A DNA stretch of 64,000 nucleotides from Owenia fusiformis. Taxonomy: Eukaryota; Annelida; Polychaeta; Sabellida; Oweniidae. Positions within the stretch are counted from its first letter, which is position 1; each line of letters opens with the position of its first letter. The stretch covers positions 31,793,564-31,857,563 of the forward strand of contig CAIIXF020000007.1 in the NCBI GenBank assembly GCA_903813345.2, in the 5' to 3' direction. Both the position numbers and the translations under genes were made by a program. The notes under the pieces were generated by a model. The model was not told the origin of the DNA and ran no database searches. It worked only from the letters and a program-made list of their open reading frames with translations. Positions 61,901 through 64,000 of this stretch are shown piece after piece.

Positions 61901-63990
61901 CACAGACTTTCACCTCCAAGAGGTTTGTAAAAGCTATTAATATTTGCTCTTTCACGTTCGTTTGGCATTAATTAGTAACGGGGGCATATTTATTCACTCA
62001 GAATGTTTTTTGCAGTTTAAGCATGCATGTAGTGGAACTATACAAGTACACTTTCCTAATTTAACGCTTGATAATAGAGAGTTGTTTTTTTTGTTTTTTT
62101 ATAATTTTTTTATTTCAAAAAATAAGCATGTCAAAGCAATTGCAAAAAACAATTACAGTACAGTTACATGGTAAACCTACATTTAACAATTTTACAATAC
62201 AGTACAGTGGTTAAATATTTCGTCTTAAGAGACGTTATACCATTGGCATTTTTTTATTTATTTAAATTAAAGCTTGCAATGTTAAGTGAGAAGCTTTAAA
62301 ATCACTTGCATTTGTATATGGGCGATTGTTATACGTATAGGTTGGCGTTTCGATTTTATATGCAAACTTAAAGCCTCACTATGCTTATTTCCATTATTTT
62401 TGAGCAAAATAAAGACTTACTTTGAACTTCATAATAGTCCCAATGGACTTCGGTCAATATCATATTGTGCCTCGGAATAAAACCCATATTCAATCCCTCC
62501 CAGTAAATAACCTATATATTAGTCAATGGTATGACTTCCAAATACGAAGGATCCGAATCACACTATAGCGCAGCAACATTTGAAGCAATAAATGAGGTGC
62601 ATATGTCTTGATATTTTTGAAATACCATTTGCTGAATAAACTTCAGGCTTTCGGGTTGAAAAGGGTCTTTCATCACAAGGGGTCGAAGTTTTATACATTT
62701 TATAAGACAGACCGTTGTTCGAAGCATACGGACAATAAAATAGATTATCATATAATGTAAAAATTTGCTATAATTTTAGTTTAAATGTCGGTGTTTAATT
62801 AGTGTAATTACACAAGTTTGCTTGTTTGATTTTTCAAATACAACCCAAGCTGATTGAACAAATTTGTGTGGAATATTTAATGTGTGATTGCGAACATATT
62901 AGTTTTCTTACCATTTAAAACATTTTATTACCAGAATTTATCCATATTATCGCAAGGGATCAAACAAAAAATTATTGTTCATATTTATAAAACATAAGAC
63001 AATAATAAATAGGTAATATTTATATCTAATTCAATGCTAAAGAGGTATAGGAATTGGTATTTTCAATGACTCGTGAATTCGACCAAGTCTTGATGGTTGT
63101 TTTATAAGCAACTGAGCAATATCTAACTTCGAGAAATAGAATTTTAGCTGTAGTTGCAATTAGTCAAGGAAGAACAATAGGCCCTCCTTTATTGGCAATG
63201 ATCATCGTGGAATAACAGCACATATATCACAACATATTGAGCCCCATTTTGTGAGAAAAAAAACTAGCATAATTTAAGCATTTGTCATTCTTATATAAAA
63301 GTAAATCATTTGTACCATATATCTCATTAATGTCTGAGAAACAATACAAAACGCCGATGTGTACTGATTACATATTTTTGTATTGTAGAGAAAAATAACC
63401 TCAATCTCGTAGCTTAAAAATATGATAGGCATAATTCAGCCTAAAAGCCGAAAGTATATTAAACGGTTATAATAACAATCTTTGGGGAACATATGTAGGT
63501 AAGTTAATATTAAGTCAAATATCGCGGCGCTATATAGATTTCATACCATGGACTATATGGCACTTAAACCATATTTAGTATTTCCAAGGGTTTTAATTTT
63601 AGATGAAATCATTGAAACTTACTTTAACTTCAAATGCTGTTTTCTACGTGAGTTATTTTTTCTTGGTTCAATATTAATGCAAATCAAGCTTTGTATCATA
63701 TTTGATTGGAGCGTGTAAATAGCATGTTTCAATGATTTCTAAATTAAGCGTAGTGGGCCTTTAAACTAGCTATACAGAACTTCGAAGTGGCATTATCCAA
63801 AAACTTAATATTCACACTGTTCACGCATTATTTGTAGGTGAAATGTTTCATGGATGCGAAAGCTGCCATTAATAAACTAGGAGCTACCCAGCGAGCATTC
63901 GAACAAGCTTTGGAAAAAACATCAAGCAACATCAAATGGATGGAGAACAATTACGATAGACTAAAAACCTGGCTTCAAGAAAACAGTTAA
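40988..63990 (+). CDS. M1 family zinc metallopeptidase, aminopeptidase N-like, 20 exons, 973 aa
   Basis: Exons 40988-41177, 43623-44073, 44570-44725, 44930-45047, 46801-46921, 47112-47266, 47514-47627, 47935-48069, 50332-50397, 52121-52186, 52395-52573, 52733-52821, 54856-54989, 57479-57534, 58568-58804, 60568-60678, 60845-61012, 61370-61510, 61841-61922, 63838-63990. All GT-AG; phases agree. ATG 40988 is the first in-frame ATG. Residues ~2-18 are a hydrophobic segment (signal anchor or signal peptide, possible AIS/TED cleavage), followed by a basic coiled-coil stalk. The metallopeptidase core from ~residue 75 has [10 protein letters not shown], a substrate motif reading DGMEN (356-360) instead of GAMEN, zinc ligands H392, H396 and E415 (HELAH, NEGFASY), catalytic E393 and probable catalytic tyrosine Y478 (KISYYK). 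The C-terminal half matches the ERAP1-like helical domain. It should remove N-terminal residues from peptides, at the cell surface or outside. Length is typical. The exact orthologue is uncertain. Confidence 0.96.
41178..43622. other. Aminopeptidase intron 1
   Basis: 2.4 kb. Contains a lone mariner-like end TA-CAGGGTGTACCCAAAATG at 41388-41408 with no partner seen, a GGTCAAG-type repeat near 42440-42640, and MITE family A copy 2 (listed separately). No gene. Confidence 0.6.
42816..43436 (+). mobile_element. MITE family A, copy 2
   Basis: Starts GTGGTATCGATATGGAGAAC and ends GTTCTCCATATCGATACC. Inverted relative to copy 1 at 35513-36194; both share TTTCTCTTAAACCA ends. Lies in aminopeptidase intron 1. 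Confidence 0.85.
45156..46381. mobile_element. Non-autonomous element B, copy 1
   Basis: Ends are inverted: AGACCATGGTATGACTTCC at the left, TTTCATACCATGGACT at the right. It is a direct copy of 62521-63555, sharing CACTATAGCGCAGCAACATT, GGCTTTCGGGT, CATCACAAGGGGTC and AAAAGCCG blocks. No coding capacity. Lies in aminopeptidase intron 4. Confidence 0.85.
48070..50331. other. Aminopeptidase intron 8
   Basis: 2.3 kb. A repeat partner of 34930-35290 lies at 49425-49850. CATAAACAGTT.TTTTCTGAT occurs near 48452 and 49926, suggesting a further duplicated repeat. No gene. Confidence 0.5.
49425..49850. repeat. Dispersed repeat, inverted partner of 34930-35290
   Basis: Blocks AAGAGATGTTAC, TTACTGAGTTCATG, CTCCGTTCATTC, CGTTGGTGACG and CGTGCGCCTATTC run in the inverse order and strand to 34930-35290. 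Confidence 0.7.
50485..51935 (-). mobile_element. LINE 3' fragment (reverse transcriptase C-terminus)
   Basis: Minus strand from ~51930: [20 protein letters not shown], then [28 protein letters not shown], and after an insertion [20 protein letters not shown]. This order is the usual C-terminal end of non-LTR reverse transcriptase proteins. It ends near 50490 with AATAAAGCTGAATTGAATTG, a typical short-repeat LINE tail. 5'-truncated, with stops and small shifts; inactive. Lies in aminopeptidase intron 9. Clade not assigned. Confidence 0.85.
51123..51620. mobile_element. MITE with ~95-bp TIRs inserted in the LINE
   Basis: GCTTTGTATAAAAAACCTCC at the left is mirrored by GGAGGTTTTTATACAAAGC at the right; arms run on through CCCACCTACC and the ATGATACAGTC / GACTGTATCAT pair. 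Flanks TCAGAGTGTG and TCAGTGTGTG look like a 9-10 bp target duplication with one change. Removing the insert with one copy joins LINE codons in frame. It carries a tRNA T-arm-like GGGTTCGATTCCCACTC on the minus strand near 51430-51450. Confidence 0.85.
53139..54226. mobile_element. TIR element, ~1.1 kb
   Basis: AGAAGGGGTGCACT at the left is mirrored by AGTGCACCCCTTCT at the right. Pairing continues over ~90 bp (TTATTGGCCATG / CATGGCCAATCAG; TAGTACTTACATCCTAACAA / TTGTTAGGATGTCAGTACTA). No transposase seen. Lies in aminopeptidase intron 12. Confidence 0.85.
54388..54645. repeat. Pair of strong hairpins
   Basis: First hairpin: CTGTATTGCTACTGAGAT near 54390 against ATCTCAGTAGCAATACAG near 54485. 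Second: a perfect 40-bp inverted repeat, 54504-54543 against 54602-54641, containing AAGTGCAATACAGGATATAT; its loop holds CACTCGACTTCGTCTCG. Both stems share a GCAATACAG word. Non-coding. Confidence 0.9.
55132..57377. mobile_element. Element with TTAA flanks and a GC-rich palindromic core
   Basis: TTAA at 55128-55131 and 57378-57381. The ends AGGCCCCATGTAAAGTTT and AAACTTTAGACGGGGACT are imperfect inverses. Inside are GC-rich blocks at 55606-55860 and 56838-57090 in inverted order (CGGCCGATGAG, GGCGCCCGG, ATCGTACGGGCGCCGG), and an inner pair at about 56350-56470 / 56632-56750 (CAAAAGTTAGGAT). A TTAA target suggests a piggyBac-type MITE; no transposase was seen. Lies in aminopeptidase intron 13. 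Confidence 0.65.
57610..58120. repeat. Two further hairpins in aminopeptidase intron 14
   Basis: GTGTGACTTTTTAGGACGAA near 57617 pairs with TTTCATCCTAAAAAGTCACA near 57680. GTACCTGTGCAATATCGTCC near 57988 pairs with GGACGATCTTGCACAGGTAC near 58081-58100. Non-coding. Confidence 0.8.
58805..60567. other. Aminopeptidase intron 15
   Basis: 1.8 kb of AT-rich DNA with short homopolymers (for example a CCCCCCCCC run near 59686). A spurious exon-like start near 60236 was dismissed because only 60568 continues the protein in phase. No other feature seen. Confidence 0.5.
62521..63555. mobile_element. Non-autonomous element B, copy 2
   Basis: Direct, diverged copy of 45156-46381. It begins AGTCAATGGTATGACTTCC and ends TTTCATACCATGGACT. 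Lies in aminopeptidase intron 19. Confidence 0.85.
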
Positions 63991-64000
63991 TACTAAAACA

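Overview
The window is metazoan nuclear DNA: AT-rich, with three multi-exon genes joined by GT-AG introns of about 0.1 to 4 kb, and many non-autonomous transposons. The gene families and the repeat style (GGTCAAAGGTCA-type repeats, TA-flanked CAGGGTG elements, tRNA-like fragments) suggest a marine invertebrate. I cannot name the species or phylum.

Layout. 1-2873: a ~70-78 bp tandem repeat cut by the window edge. 3146-31408 (minus): an aldo/keto reductase gene resembling L-galactose dehydrogenase, six exons visible, its 3' end beyond the left edge. Its third coding exon is split by one insertion at 5031-30031. 31409-40987: intergenic DNA full of short transposons and a decayed mariner. 40988-63990 (plus): a complete 20-exon M1 (aminopeptidase N-like) metallopeptidase of 973 aa, whose introns hold a LINE fragment and several terminal-inverted-repeat (TIR) elements.

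The main discovery is the insertion, a DNA transposon of 25,001 bp. It has 25-bp TIRs starting CACAG (one mismatch), a TA target duplication, and dense subterminal repeats built on the palindrome AATCAAGCTTGATT. Removing it with one TA rejoins the host exon exactly in frame. It carries two divergent multi-exon genes. On the plus strand is an 18-exon, 801-aa transposase of the Plavaka / CACTA-Mirage-Chapaev (CMC) type, with a candidate DDE triad and no interruption in the spliced frame. On the minus strand is a 7-exon, 245-aa protein of unknown family. The two starts are 720 bp apart and share a promoter interval containing a CRE palindrome. By analogy with En/Spm (TNPA plus TNPD), the small protein may bind the subterminal repeats while the transposase cuts the ends; that is inference.

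The introns of this element contain other transposons and a minisatellite: a 3.8-kb element with ~760-bp TIRs, a mariner remnant and at least four MITEs. Some look older than the insertion into the reductase gene, so the element probably moved with this load aboard. All exon models below were made by hand from splice sites, reading phase and remembered family motifs. No database search was run.
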